A stretch of DNA of 48,548 bases from positions 1 through 48,548 of the forward strand of contig JAAERX010000095.1 in NCBI GenBank assembly GCA_024229935.1, given 5' to 3'. Positions 1-13,147 of the stretch are shown here, in pieces. The translations under genes and the position numbers were made by a program. Origin of the DNA: Gammaproteobacteria bacterium. Lineage in GTDB: Bacteria > Pseudomonadota > Gammaproteobacteria > Steroidobacterales > GCA-2729495. A model generated the notes under the pieces. The model ran no database searches, was not told the DNA's origin, and worked only from the letters and a program-made list of their open reading frames with translations. Position 1 is the first letter of the stretch. Each line of letters begins with the position of its first letter.

Positions 1-3507
<3,507 letters not shown>

Positions 3508-3515
3508 AGTGATTT

Positions 3516-3537
3516 AATATAAAGGTTTCTTTATATT
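3516..3537. promoter_or_regulatory. Palindromic candidate operator of the ArsR-metF-metH operon
   Basis: Two perfectly complementary 9-base arms, AATATAAAG and CTTTATATT, separated by GTTT. The palindrome sits 9 bases upstream of the regulator's ATG. Its size and position fit an ArsR-type dimer blocking the promoter or early transcript. It could also serve the divergent lipoprotein gene at 3742, although it lies about 200 bases from that start. Binding is inferred, not shown. Confidence 0.6.
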
Positions 3538-3741
3538 TGTAAAGAGGGTGCCCCACAGATTTCCCTTTTTTAACAAGATTCTGAACAAAACCTGACTAAC
3601 AGCTTAACCAGCCTTAGTAACTAGCACTTAATTTGGGTTCGTATCAGGTAGTATACGGCTACGAAATTAGAGGATCAGCACCTGAGGTCTTGATTCAAAT
3701 AAAGCGCATTTAAGCAACATAACTTAGTTATAGAGCGTGAC

Positions 3742-5706
3742 ATGATGATTAACACTAAAAACTTACTTACCCTCACAATACTAACCATTGCAACTCTGGG
3801 ACTCAGTGCCTGTGACAATAGTGCAACCAACAAAAAGGCTCAGGATAAAGAAAAAACCATCTATCCAGGCGGACCAGTAGAGTACAGTCTTATAAGCCCA
3901 AAATGGGCAGCAGATACCTCATGGCTCGCACTACGCGCAGAGCAGCAGGACAAGGCCATCTCTAATTCAAATATTTTTCATGATTTCAGCCTGACAGATA
4001 AACAGGCTGACACTGGCATTACCTTCCGCTACAAGGTTGTTGACGATGCCGGCATTTCCTATAAGGCCGTACATTATGATCATGGTTCAGGTGTAGCAAT
4101 TGCAGATGTTGATGGTGATGGTGACAGCGATATCTATTTCCCAAATCAGGTTGGTGCAAATGGTCTGTGGCGTAACAACGGTGATGCAACCTTCAACGAC
4201 ATAACCGACCTCTCCAGCGTAGCCGTTGCTGATCGCATCAGCATTGGCGCAGCATTTGCAGATATTGATAATGATGGCGACCCTGATTTATTTGTAACAA
4301 CTGTTAAGGGCGGCAATATTCTTTTTGAGAATGATGGCACCGGTAACTTTACTGATATATCTGCAGATGCCGGCGTGGACTATAGCGGTCACTCTTCAGG
4401 AGCTGTCTTTTTTGATTACGATAATGACGGCTTACTTGATCTTTATGTGACCAATGTTGGCACCTATACAAATGATGAGCTAGGTTCTGATGGTGCTTAT
4501 GAAGGCCTTAGTGATGCTTTTACTGGTCATACCATACCGGAACGAGCCGAAAGCAGCATTCTGTATCACAACACAGGTGGAAATAAGTTTGTAGATGTCA
4601 CCACTGAAATGGGCATCGAAAATCTTGGCTGGTCCGGCGATGCAGCTCCCATAGATGCCAATAATGATGGCTGGGTTGATCTGTATGTTCTGAATATGCA
4701 AGGCCTTGATAGCTACTTTGAAAATCAGGCTGGCAAAGGTTTCATAAATAAATCAGCCGAGGTCTTCCCCCAAAGCTCATGGGGCGCCATGGGCATCCAG
4801 GTGTTTGATTACGACAATGATGGTGACCAGGACATTTATGTTACTGATATGCATTCCGACATGGCTGAACAGGTCAGACCAATTCTTAGCGAAGAAAAGC
4901 GGAAAGCCCATGTTATCAATGATGAAAGTTTCCACCTTGCTGGTGGTAACGCCATTTGGGGGAACTCATTCTTCCGAAATGAAGGTGACGGGAGCTTCAC
5001 TGAAATTTCCGATGAAATAAATGCAGAAAACTTCTGGCCCTGGGGTCTGAGTGCAGGCGACCTCAATGCAGATGGCAATCAGGATGTTTTTATTGCATCA
5101 AGCATGAGCTATCCATGGCGCTATGGCATCAATTCCGTATTGCTGAACAACGGCAGCTCTTTCGTTGATGCTGAATTTGCTGTAGATGCAGAACCAAGGG
5201 CAGGCGCAGAGTTTGTGCCATGGTTTGAAATTGACTGCGCGGGGGCAGACAAAGGTCATCGTGACTGCCCAAGAGACTTTAATGCAGGTCATGTCACCGT
5301 AAATGGTTCTGTAGGCAGCCGCTCATCAGTAATCTTTGATTATGATGCTGATGGTGACCTCGACATTATTACCTCAGAATTTGGTACTGAACCACTGGTA
5401 CTGGAAAGCAATCTGACTGATCGCACAAATGTCAGAAGCATCCGTGTAGATTTGAGTGGTACGCAGTCAAGCAGAAGTGGTCTGGGTGCAACGGTTACTG
5501 TAAAAGCTGGTGCTTCAAGCTACACACAGGTCATGGACGGTCGTACCGGCTATCTTGGCCAAAGCGATGCGCCACTTTATTTTGGCCTGGGTACAGCACA
5601 AGCAGCTGATTCAATCACAGTAAAGTGGCTCTCTGGTGCTGAACAAACCATTCAGGGGCCAATAGCTGCCAACAATCAAATTATTGAGATTGTCGAACCG
5701 GAATAA
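3742..5706 (+). CDS. FG-GAP/VCBS repeat lipoprotein with C-terminal ASPIC/UnbV domain (CRTAC1-like)
   Basis: A 654-residue exported lipoprotein. The N-terminus is a signal peptide ending in the lipobox LSAC (Cys about residue 24). The body has at least seven FG-GAP/VCBS-type blades with calcium-loop motifs such as DVDGDGDSD, DIDNDGDPD, DYDNDGDQD and DYDADGDLD, which predict a beta-propeller. The last 90 residues match the ASPIC/UnbV pattern (GLGATVTVKAG, then a DGRTGYLGQSD segment and a final WLSGAEQTI). Proteins of this family are surface or periplasmic with poorly known function, so adhesion or extracellular assembly is only a guess. The stop codon overlaps the start of the next small lipoprotein (TAATG), suggesting a two-gene unit. 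The upstream intergenic stretch 3538-3741 shows no strong promoter. Confidence 0.85.
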   Translation: MMINTKNLLTLTILTIATLGLSACDNSATNKKAQDKEKTIYPGGPVEYSLISPKWAADTSWLALRAEQQDKAISNSNIFHDFSLTDKQADTGITFRYKVVDDAGISYKAVHYDHGSGVAIADVDGDGDSDIYFPNQVGANGLWRNNGDATFNDITDLSSVAVADRISIGAAFADIDNDGDPDLFVTTVKGGNILFENDGTGNFTDISADAGVDYSGHSSGAVFFDYDNDGLLDLYVTNVGTYTNDELGSDGAYEGLSDAFTGHTIPERAESSILYHNTGGNKFVDVTTEMGIENLGWSGDAAPIDANNDGWVDLYVLNMQGLDSYFENQAGKGFINKSAEVFPQSSWGAMGIQVFDYDNDGDQDIYVTDMHSDMAEQVRPILSEEKRKAHVINDESFHLAGGNAIWGNSFFRNEGDGSFTEISDEINAENFWPWGLSAGDLNADGNQDVFIASSMSYPWRYGINSVLLNNGSSFVDAEFAVDAEPRAGAEFVPWFEIDCAGADKGHRDCPRDFNAGHVTVNGSVGSRSSVIFDYDADGDLDIITSEFGTEPLVLESNLTDRTNVRSIRVDLSGTQSSRSGLGATVTVKAGASSYTQVMDGRTGYLGQSDAPLYFGLGTAQAADSITVKWLSGAEQTIQGPIAANNQIIEIVEPE

Positions 5707-6098
5707 TGCATAAATTCTCTGCCCTGGCCTTTCTGCCTGTAATTCTATTACTTGCAGCCTGCGCCAGTGACGGGAGCACTAGGCTAAATATTGGTATTGG
5801 CTCTTTTGGCAGCAGTGGTGGCGTGAGCGGATCTGTTTCAACTAATGTATCTGATATCGGCGGCAAAAAAGATGAGCCCCCGCTGCCAATCGTACAGATA
5901 TGGCTGGAGGACGGTGTTATTGCAGACGTGTTCCCTGACAAACAAATACCCTTTACCGCAGATAAAGATGAAGCAGAGGCACTATCTGAATATATCGCTA
6001 CCGGCGCCAAACCAGGTATCAATAGTGACACTCAAAAACAGATAATCAGTTGCACCAGCGAAGAAGCTCTGTGCCGGATCCGGCTTAAAGAAAACTAA
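5706..6098 (+). CDS. Small lipoprotein of unknown function
   Basis: A 130-residue protein with a clear lipoprotein signal: a hydrophobic stretch followed by LLAACAS (Cys near residue 19). The mature part begins with a Ser/Gly-rich low-complexity segment (about residues 24-50), which could be a flexible linker. A short acidic domain follows, with the motif QIWLEDGVIADVFPDKQIPF and two late cysteines (CTSEEALC) that could form a disulfide. I recognise no family. Its ATG overlaps the stop of the ASPIC lipoprotein by one base, so it is translationally coupled to it and is probably a partner in the same envelope. It ends 17 bases before the convergent hslO gene, with no visible terminator. Confidence 0.75.
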   Translation: MHKFSALAFLPVILLLAACASDGSTRLNIGIGSFGSSGGVSGSVSTNVSDIGGKKDEPPLPIVQIWLEDGVIADVFPDKQIPFTADKDEAEALSEYIATGAKPGINSDTQKQIISCTSEEALCRIRLKEN

Positions 6099-6115
6099 CG
6101 CCACTTGAACAAACT

Positions 6116-6988
6116 TTAATGCAGAGAACTCTCTGTTGTACCAGTCAGTTCAGCAACAATACCCCAGATACGTTCAGCTGATACCTCATACTGTCGATTA
6201 CAGAATTCACAACAAATCTCAACCGGGTTCTGATCAGCAACCAAACTCACCAGTTCCTCCGAGCCAAGAACACGCAACATATTTTCAATATGCGTATCAG
6301 AACAACCACAATGAAAAGTAACAGGCTCAGAATCGAACAAGCGTATGTCGTCTTCAGGAAACAGTGCGGTTATTAATAGCTCATCATCAAGGGCTGACAT
6401 GCTCATCATATCCAAACCACCCAAAGACTCCATTAACTGCTGCCAGCGACCGTTACCAGCTTTGCGTTCGGGCATTACCTGCAACATCAAACCGGTAGCT
6501 CGCTGTTCATTCGCTGCCAGCATAAACAAGCTGGGCAGTTGTACCGATTGCCGATAGTACAAACCAAGGCATTCAGCCAGATTGATTTCAGATAATGGCA
6601 CAATGCTCTGATAGCGTTCAGCCTTAGCACCTGATTCAACGGTAACGCATAGTGTGCCGTTATCAACAAGCTCAGTAAATGCGTCTGGTAAAGGCTCATC
6701 ACCAAACCGTGCAAGCCCACGCAATCGCAATTCATTATCACACTGCATAACAAGTAAACGCAGGTGCTCATTACCCTGAATTTGCAGTGTTAGCCGACCA
6801 TCAAATTTCAAATTACAGCCCAGCAGGGCAGTAGCAGCCGCAGCCTCGCCCAATAACTGGCCCACCTGTTGTGGATACTGTTCATTTGTTAACAATTGCT
6901 GCCAGGTGTTATCCAGGCGTACGATGCTGCCACGGATTTCTTCTTCCTCAAAAATAAACCGGCGTAGTGTGTCAGCTGTATCGCTCAT
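6116..6988 (-). CDS. hslO: Redox-regulated chaperone Hsp33
   Basis: Cytosolic holdase activated by oxidation. The length of 290 residues is normal for the family. The four zinc cysteines of the redox switch are present: HCGCS (C227, C229) and CCEFC (C260, C263), the standard CxC plus CxxC arrangement. An additional cysteine, C259, precedes the second pair. The N-terminal core has the family-like segment FEEEEIRGSIVRLDNTW. The gene lies 13 bases downstream of gatB in the same direction, so it may be read from the gat operon. The linkage is unusual compared with E. coli but not informative about function. Confidence 0.96.
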   Translation of the reverse strand: MSDTADTLRRFIFEEEEIRGSIVRLDNTWQQLLTNEQYPQQVGQLLGEAAAATALLGCNLKFDGRLTLQIQGNEHLRLLVMQCDNELRLRGLARFGDEPLPDAFTELVDNGTLCVTVESGAKAERYQSIVPLSEINLAECLGLYYRQSVQLPSLFMLAANEQRATGLMLQVMPERKAGNGRWQQLMESLGGLDMMSMSALDDELLITALFPEDDIRLFDSEPVTFHCGCSDTHIENMLRVLGSEELVSLVADQNPVEICCEFCNRQYEVSAERIWGIVAELTGTTESSLH

Positions 6989-7001
6989 ACTAATATGAAA
7001 A

Positions 7002-8441
7002 CTATGTGCTGAGCTTAGTACGCAGTATCTGATTAACCTGGCCCGGGTTGGCCTTGCCCTGGCTCGCTTTCATGATCTGCCCGACAAGAAAGCCCAGTAC
7101 CTTTTCTTTACCTGCACGAAACTGCTCAACCTGATCAGGATTATCTGCAATAACCTGGTCAACAATTGTTTCAAGAGCACCCGTATCAGTTATCTGCTTA
7201 AGGCCTTTACTATCAATAATGCTATCGGCATCGCCACCTTCTTCCCACATTGCAGCAAATACATCTTTGGCAATTTTTCCAGAAATGGTGTTGTCCTGTA
7301 TGCGCTTTAGCAAACCTGCCAAAGAAGCGGCATCAATCTTACTCACCTCTATCTCAAGATTGTCACGGTTCAATGCAGCACTCAGTTCTCCAGAAACCCA
7401 GTTTGCAGCCATCTTTGGGTCATCAATCTCAGCGGTTACGGCCTCAAAATAGTCAGCTGTGGCACGAGCCGCAGTTAACAACTCAACATCAGCGGCCTTA
7501 AGGCTGTATTCAGACATAAATCTTTGTGCCTTAGCTTGTGGCAGTTCAGGCAAGGACTCTCTGGCTGCCTGCAAGAACTCATCATCCAACACAACCGGTA
7601 ACAAATCCGGATCAGGAAAATAGCGGTAATCATTAGCCTCTTCCTTGCTGCGCATCGACCGGGTCTCATCACGATCCGAGTCGTACAAACGTGTTTCCTG
7701 CACTACCTTGCCGCCATCTTCAATTAACTCAATCTGCCGCTCCACCTCAAGATTGATAGCCTTCTCTATAAATCTAAACGAATTCAGATTTTTCAATTCA
7801 GCACGAGTGCCCAGTTCAGCCTGAGCCACCGGACGCACCGAGACATTGGCATCACACCTAAAAGACCCTTCTTGCATGTTACCGTCTGAAATACCGATGT
7901 AGCGCACCAGTTGATGGATACGCCGCATATAAGCAACAGCCTCTTTGGCAGAACTCAGTTCAGGCTCAGAAACAATTTCCAGTAAAGGTGTACCGGCACG
8001 GTTCAGATCAATACCCGTCTGGCCCTCCATATTCTCATGCATAGATTTGCCCGCATCTTCTTCAAGATGTGCACGAGTCAGATTAATACGCTTTTCTGTA
8101 CCATCCTCAAGCACAATATCTATATGCCCACCTTCAACTATGGGTAACTCAAGCTGACTGATCTGATAACCCTTCGGCAGATCCGGATAGAAGTAATTCT
8201 TGCGTGCAAAGACTGAGCGCTGCGAAACATTCGCACCTATCGCCATACCAAAACGTGCTGCCATAACAACCACTTCACGATTCAGAACAGGCAGTACACC
8301 GGGGTAACCCAAGGACACAAGGCAGGCCTGTGTGTTCGGCTCGGCACCATACGCGGTACTTGCACCAGAAAATATCTTGCTATGGGTTGCAAGCTGGGCG
8401 TGAATCTCCAAACCAATAACTGTTTCCCACTGCATACTCAA
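7002..8441 (-). CDS. gatB: Asp-tRNA(Asn)/Glu-tRNA(Gln) amidotransferase subunit B
   Basis: The 479-residue kinase/tRNA-binding subunit of the GatCAB complex, which converts misacylated Glu-tRNA(Gln) or Asp-tRNA(Asn) to the correct aminoacyl-tRNA. The N-terminus [13 protein letters not shown] is diagnostic. The cradle-domain signatures [12 protein letters not shown] and [11 protein letters not shown] are intact, and the C-terminal YqeY-like tail (about residues 330-479) ends with [12 protein letters not shown]. Its start overlaps the gatA stop by 4 bases. Gene order gatC-gatA-gatB is the common bacterial operon, so the organism probably uses the indirect route for at least one of Gln or Asn tRNA. 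Confidence 0.98.
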   Translation of the reverse strand: MSMQWETVIGLEIHAQLATHSKIFSGASTAYGAEPNTQACLVSLGYPGVLPVLNREVVVMAARFGMAIGANVSQRSVFARKNYFYPDLPKGYQISQLELPIVEGGHIDIVLEDGTEKRINLTRAHLEEDAGKSMHENMEGQTGIDLNRAGTPLLEIVSEPELSSAKEAVAYMRRIHQLVRYIGISDGNMQEGSFRCDANVSVRPVAQAELGTRAELKNLNSFRFIEKAINLEVERQIELIEDGGKVVQETRLYDSDRDETRSMRSKEEANDYRYFPDPDLLPVVLDDEFLQAARESLPELPQAKAQRFMSEYSLKAADVELLTAARATADYFEAVTAEIDDPKMAANWVSGELSAALNRDNLEIEVSKIDAASLAGLLKRIQDNTISGKIAKDVFAAMWEEGGDADSIIDSKGLKQITDTGALETIVDQVIADNPDQVEQFRAGKEKVLGFLVGQIMKASQGKANPGQVNQILRTKLST

Positions 8442-9901
8442 CTCACCCCCTCACCCGGTACACGCAGATGCCAGTCCGTTTCTTTCTGGAAAAGATGGGC
8501 AAAATTGAGCACATTTTGTTCGGCAAAATGCGGGCCCACCAACTGCAAACCAGCAGGCAAGCCATCAACCAGACCACAAGGGATAGAAACCCCAGGCAGA
8601 CCTGCGAGATTCACAGACACTGTATAGATATCATTGAGATACATCTGGATAGGGTCATCCACTTTCTCGCCAATACGGAAGGCAGGCGTTGGTGTCGTGG
8701 GACCAGCAAGGATATCCACGTCTTCAAAACAACGTGCCATATCATTGCTGATAAGTTGCCGGACTTTCTGTGCCTTTAGATAATACGCATCGTAGTACCC
8801 TGCGGAGAGCACATAGGTGCCAGTCATGATGCGACGCTTCACCTCATCACCAAAACCTTCTTTACGCGTTAACTTGTAGAGGCTCTCAAGATCAGTCATA
8901 CCTTCGGCACGATGCCCAAAACGTATTCCATCAAAGCGCGACAAATTTGATGAAGCCTCAGCGGGAGACACTACGTAATAAGCCGGTACTGCCAGAGACA
9001 GATTAGGCAAACTCACTTCACGTATATCAGCGCCCATTTGCTGATACACATCCAGTGCACTGTGCACAGCTTCTGCATAACCAGCATCCAGACCCGCTTC
9101 AAAATATTCCTTGGGCACGCCTATAGTCTTACCGCTAACGGACGCTTCAAGACCTGCAACATAGTCCGGCACAGGTTCTGCTGAACACGTTGAATCACGC
9201 GCATCAAACCCTGCTATAGCCTGCATAACCAGTGCAACATCTTCAGCAGTCAGACCAAGCACGCCTGCCTGATCCAGGCTGGATGCATAAGCAATCATGC
9301 CAAAGCGCGATATACGACCGTAGGTAGGTTTAAACCCTGTGATGCCGCAAAGTGCAGCCGGCTGACGCACCGAGCCACCCGTATCCGTGCCTGTGGCCAT
9401 GGGCACCAGACCCGCAGCAACTGCCGCTGCAGAACCACCCGATGAGCCACCCGGGGAACGCTCCTGATCCCAAGGGTTTTTAACAGCACCAAAATAGCTC
9501 GTCTCATTAGATGAGCCCATGGCAAACTCATCCATATTGGTTTTACCAACCGATACCATGCCAGCCTCAGCCAGCCTTGCAACAACAGTGGCATCGTAAG
9601 GTGAAACAAAATTTTCCAACATACGCGAGCCACAAGTCGTGGTGATATTGCGGGTACAGAAAATATCCTTATGGGCCATCGGCACGCCCGTAAGTGGGCC
9701 CGCCTTTCCGGAGGCCAGCAGCTTGTCAGCCGTATCAGCCGCAACCCGTGCCTCTTCCTGCGTAACATTAATAAAGCTGTTCAGCTCAGAATCATGCTCA
9801 GCAATACGCTTAAGAGAAGCTTCTGTGAGTTCACGACTGCTAACCGCACCACTCTGAAATAGCCGGGATAACTCAGCAATGGTCTGCCTCTGCCTGGTCA
9901 T
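8438..9901 (-). CDS. gatA: Asp-tRNA(Asn)/Glu-tRNA(Gln) amidotransferase subunit A (amidase)
   Basis: Glutaminase subunit of GatCAB that releases ammonia from glutamine and passes it to GatB. The length is 487 residues. The amidase-signature triad can be read directly: Lys78 in VPMAHKDIF, cis-Ser153 in the GGSSGG loop, and nucleophile Ser177 in [12 protein letters not shown]. The family continues with [12 protein letters not shown] and the C-terminal [13 protein letters not shown]. The gene begins 2 bases after the gatC stop and overlaps gatB by 4 bases. No alteration of key residues is seen. Confidence 0.98.
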   Translation of the reverse strand: MTRQRQTIAELSRLFQSGAVSSRELTEASLKRIAEHDSELNSFINVTQEEARVAADTADKLLASGKAGPLTGVPMAHKDIFCTRNITTTCGSRMLENFVSPYDATVVARLAEAGMVSVGKTNMDEFAMGSSNETSYFGAVKNPWDQERSPGGSSGGSAAAVAAGLVPMATGTDTGGSVRQPAALCGITGFKPTYGRISRFGMIAYASSLDQAGVLGLTAEDVALVMQAIAGFDARDSTCSAEPVPDYVAGLEASVSGKTIGVPKEYFEAGLDAGYAEAVHSALDVYQQMGADIREVSLPNLSLAVPAYYVVSPAEASSNLSRFDGIRFGHRAEGMTDLESLYKLTRKEGFGDEVKRRIMTGTYVLSAGYYDAYYLKAQKVRQLISNDMARCFEDVDILAGPTTPTPAFRIGEKVDDPIQMYLNDIYTVSVNLAGLPGVSIPCGLVDGLPAGLQLVGPHFAEQNVLNFAHLFQKETDWHLRVPGEGVS

Positions 9902-9903
9902 AG

Positions 9904-10191
9904 CTATTCAATCACTCGCGGGACCACGTAAAGACCGCCGCTAATCTTGCTGGCATTAGCTTGCAAATAATCTCGCTCATCCGTTTCTGTGACTTCGTCA
10001 GCCCGCAAGCGCTGGTTCATGGCCAGTGGGTGTGCCATGGGCAACAAATCAGCTGTATCGGCATGCTCAAGATCATTAATAAAATCGATGATCTTGCCTA
10101 ACTTGGCCTCATAGTCAGGAATTTCACCCTGGTCTATTTCCAGCCGCGCAAGATGGGCAATGTACTCAATTTCTTGTTTGGAAAGCGCCAC
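9904..10191 (-). CDS. gatC: Asp-tRNA(Asn)/Glu-tRNA(Gln) amidotransferase subunit C
   Basis: A 95-residue subunit that wraps around and stabilises GatA-GatB. It shows the family pattern [12 protein letters not shown] at the N-terminus, the central acidic helix [14 protein letters not shown] and the C-terminal LRADEVTE segment. Translation appears to start at a GTG (10191). It is the first gene of gatCAB and diverges from mreB; the shared 181-base region must hold both promoters. I could place a good promoter only for mreB. Confidence 0.95.
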   Translation of the reverse strand: MALSKQEIEYIAHLARLEIDQGEIPDYEAKLGKIIDFINDLEHADTADLLPMAHPLAMNQRLRADEVTETDERDYLQANASKISGGLYVVPRVIE

Positions 10192-10291
10192 AATTACTCT
10201 TTATATAAGGTTTTTAATGCTGATAAATATGTCTGGTTGCAGGCAATTAGCATATATGCCTCAGTTCCCACAGGTTCGGGGCAGATAATGA

Positions 10292-11416
<1,125 letters not shown>

Positions 11417-11560
11417 ATTTAGGGAAGGTGTTTCATTTCCTATTGCTGCGGACACTACATGCCACTCAATAATTCTGGTTAAGGACTGCTTTTTGTTGCA
11501 AGAAACTGGCCAGAATGCTCATACAAGCAAATAACTGCTGCAGACAATAGTCCATAACCA

Positions 11561-11589
11561 TTGATACTTAAGGCAAGCTGCCTCAATAT
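11561..11589 (+). promoter_or_regulatory. Possible internal promoter upstream of mreC
   Basis: The 206-base gap between mreB and mreC contains TTGATA (11561-11566) and CAATAT (11584-11589) with 17 bases between them. The spacer carries a small inverted repeat, AGGC/GCCT. The -10 match is weak. I see no gene or terminator in the rest of this gap. Confidence 0.25.
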
Positions 11590-11622
11590 GGATGGATTGT
11601 TGTTCTTGGGACCTCTCAGGTC

Positions 11623-12630
11623 ATGACACTGACCACTGTAGAGCGAAAAACCGGTCATTTTCGTAGTGCAAGCCCGGGCTTCCGCTTATTATTGCTATCC
11701 ATTTTGTCTATCACTCTCATGGTGATGGACCATCATAACCAGCACCTGATAAATGTACGCACAACACTGGCCGTGTTATTGCATCCCGTAGAAATTCTGG
11801 TTAGCGCTCCTTTTGATATCAGCCATAATATTTCAGAGTCCCTTGCTACACGTTCTGAACTAACAGCCAATAACCGTCGACTAAATCAGGAAGCATTGGT
11901 TCAAAATGCCCGACTACAGCGTATGGCAGCCCTGGAAGCAGAAAATGCCCGGCTTCGCGCGCTGCTTGATTCCACAACCAAAGTGGGTGACAACATCATC
12001 ATTGCCGAAATTGTATCAGTCGATATGAACCCCTATCGCAATATGATTTTGATTAATAAGGGCGGTCAGGACGGTGCTTATGTAGGGCAAGCATTAATTG
12101 ATGCCAATGGGATTGTTGGTCAAATTACCCGCGACCGACTTTATAGTGCTGAAGCAATGCTGGTCACGGATGTCGACCACGCATTACCCATTGAACTGGC
12201 ACGTAACAGACTGCGTACTATTGCTGTTGGCACAGGTGAACTGAACCGCCTATCACTGCCCTTTCTACCCAGTAATGCCGACGTAAGAGAAGGTGACTTA
12301 CTGATAAGTTCAGGCCTAGGCGGAACATTTCCTTCTGGATACCCCGTTGGCGTTATTCGGCAGATAAATAGCACCACTGGCCAAGCCTTTCTGGAGATCG
12401 ATGCTGAGCCAGCAGCGGCCCTGAATCGCATACGTGAAGTACTGCTGATCAGCCCCAGGGAACAGGGGGGAGCTGCAGACAATAACAAACAGCAAATTAA
12501 AGCAGGTATTAACGCTATTACAGACACTAAGGCTGAAGAAACAACAACAGAAGAAGTGACAAATAAAAATCAGCCTGCTGCTGAGGCTGCAACAGAAAAT
12601 GCCACTAGCACTTCAGAGGAGGCTTTCTGA
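11623..12630 (+). CDS. mreC: Rod shape-determining protein MreC
   Basis: Bitopic inner-membrane protein of the Rod complex that activates PBP2. The length is 335 residues. A short cytoplasmic tail precedes one transmembrane helix (about residues 20-37). A coiled coil (about 75-115, with LEAENARLRALLD) follows, then the beta-rich MreC core. Family motifs include MILINKGGQDG, GIVGQI and LLISSGLGGTFPSGYPVG. The last 60 residues are Thr/Glu/Ala/Asn-rich and low in complexity, a disordered periplasmic tail seen in many MreC proteins. The stop codon overlaps the mreD ATG by one base. Confidence 0.96.
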   Translation: MTLTTVERKTGHFRSASPGFRLLLLSILSITLMVMDHHNQHLINVRTTLAVLLHPVEILVSAPFDISHNISESLATRSELTANNRRLNQEALVQNARLQRMAALEAENARLRALLDSTTKVGDNIIIAEIVSVDMNPYRNMILINKGGQDGAYVGQALIDANGIVGQITRDRLYSAEAMLVTDVDHALPIELARNRLRTIAVGTGELNRLSLPFLPSNADVREGDLLISSGLGGTFPSGYPVGVIRQINSTTGQAFLEIDAEPAAALNRIREVLLISPREQGGAADNNKQQIKAGINAITDTKAEETTTEEVTNKNQPAAEAATENATSTSEEAF

Positions 12631-13127
12631 TGGCTCGTCAGGTACGTAGCTGGCCTGTTGTAGTTGCCTTTATTGCAGCTATTGCCCTTGAAGTTCTACC
12701 GCTACCCGATTTTCTACAGCCCATACGTCCGCCACTGGCAGTAATGGTCTTAATTTACTGGGCAATGATGTGGCCAGAACGTTTTGGTTTAATTACAGCC
12801 TTCACAGTGGGTATTTGTCTGGACATTCTGCATGGTCAGCTACTGGGACAAAATGCCTTTACTCTTTGTGTTGTGACATACCTAACCCTACGTTTTCACC
12901 TGCAAATACGAATTTTTCCACTCTGGCAACTTACGGTCACAATTTTTGCATTACTGACTGTCAATGCTTTCCTGGAGCTCATAATTGAAGGTATTGCAGG
13001 ACTACCATCAGCCGGACTGGCCCGCTGGAGCCGCGTTTTGAGCGGCACCCTTTTCTGGCCATTACTCCTTGGGGTAATGGATCGTCTGCGTATGCAGGTT
13101 GAACACCGTGAATCAACTTTCACCTAG
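12630..13127 (+). CDS. mreD: Rod shape-determining protein MreD
   Basis: A 165-residue inner-membrane protein with about five hydrophobic helices, the third component of the MreBCD set. Typical family pieces are PIRPPLAVMVLIYWAM near residues 31-46 and GICLDILHGQLLGQNAF near 61-77. The ATG overlaps the last base of mreC and the gene is followed 20 bases later by mrdA. Function in cell elongation is inferred from family and position. Confidence 0.95.
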   Translation: MARQVRSWPVVVAFIAAIALEVLPLPDFLQPIRPPLAVMVLIYWAMMWPERFGLITAFTVGICLDILHGQLLGQNAFTLCVVTYLTLRFHLQIRIFPLWQLTVTIFALLTVNAFLELIIEGIAGLPSAGLARWSRVLSGTLFWPLLLGVMDRLRMQVEHRESTFT

Positions 13128-13147
13128 TAGTACACAGCATTAAAGAC

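Noticed and set aside
9295-9768. A 157-codon open frame on the minus strand
   Set aside because: An alternative frame inside gatA, rich in Arg/Leu/Trp as expected of an out-of-frame read.
10192-10230. Sequence TTATATAAGGTTTTTAA near gatC resembling the metF operon palindrome
   Set aside because: It lacks the second complementary arm and is ordinary AT-rich promoter DNA.
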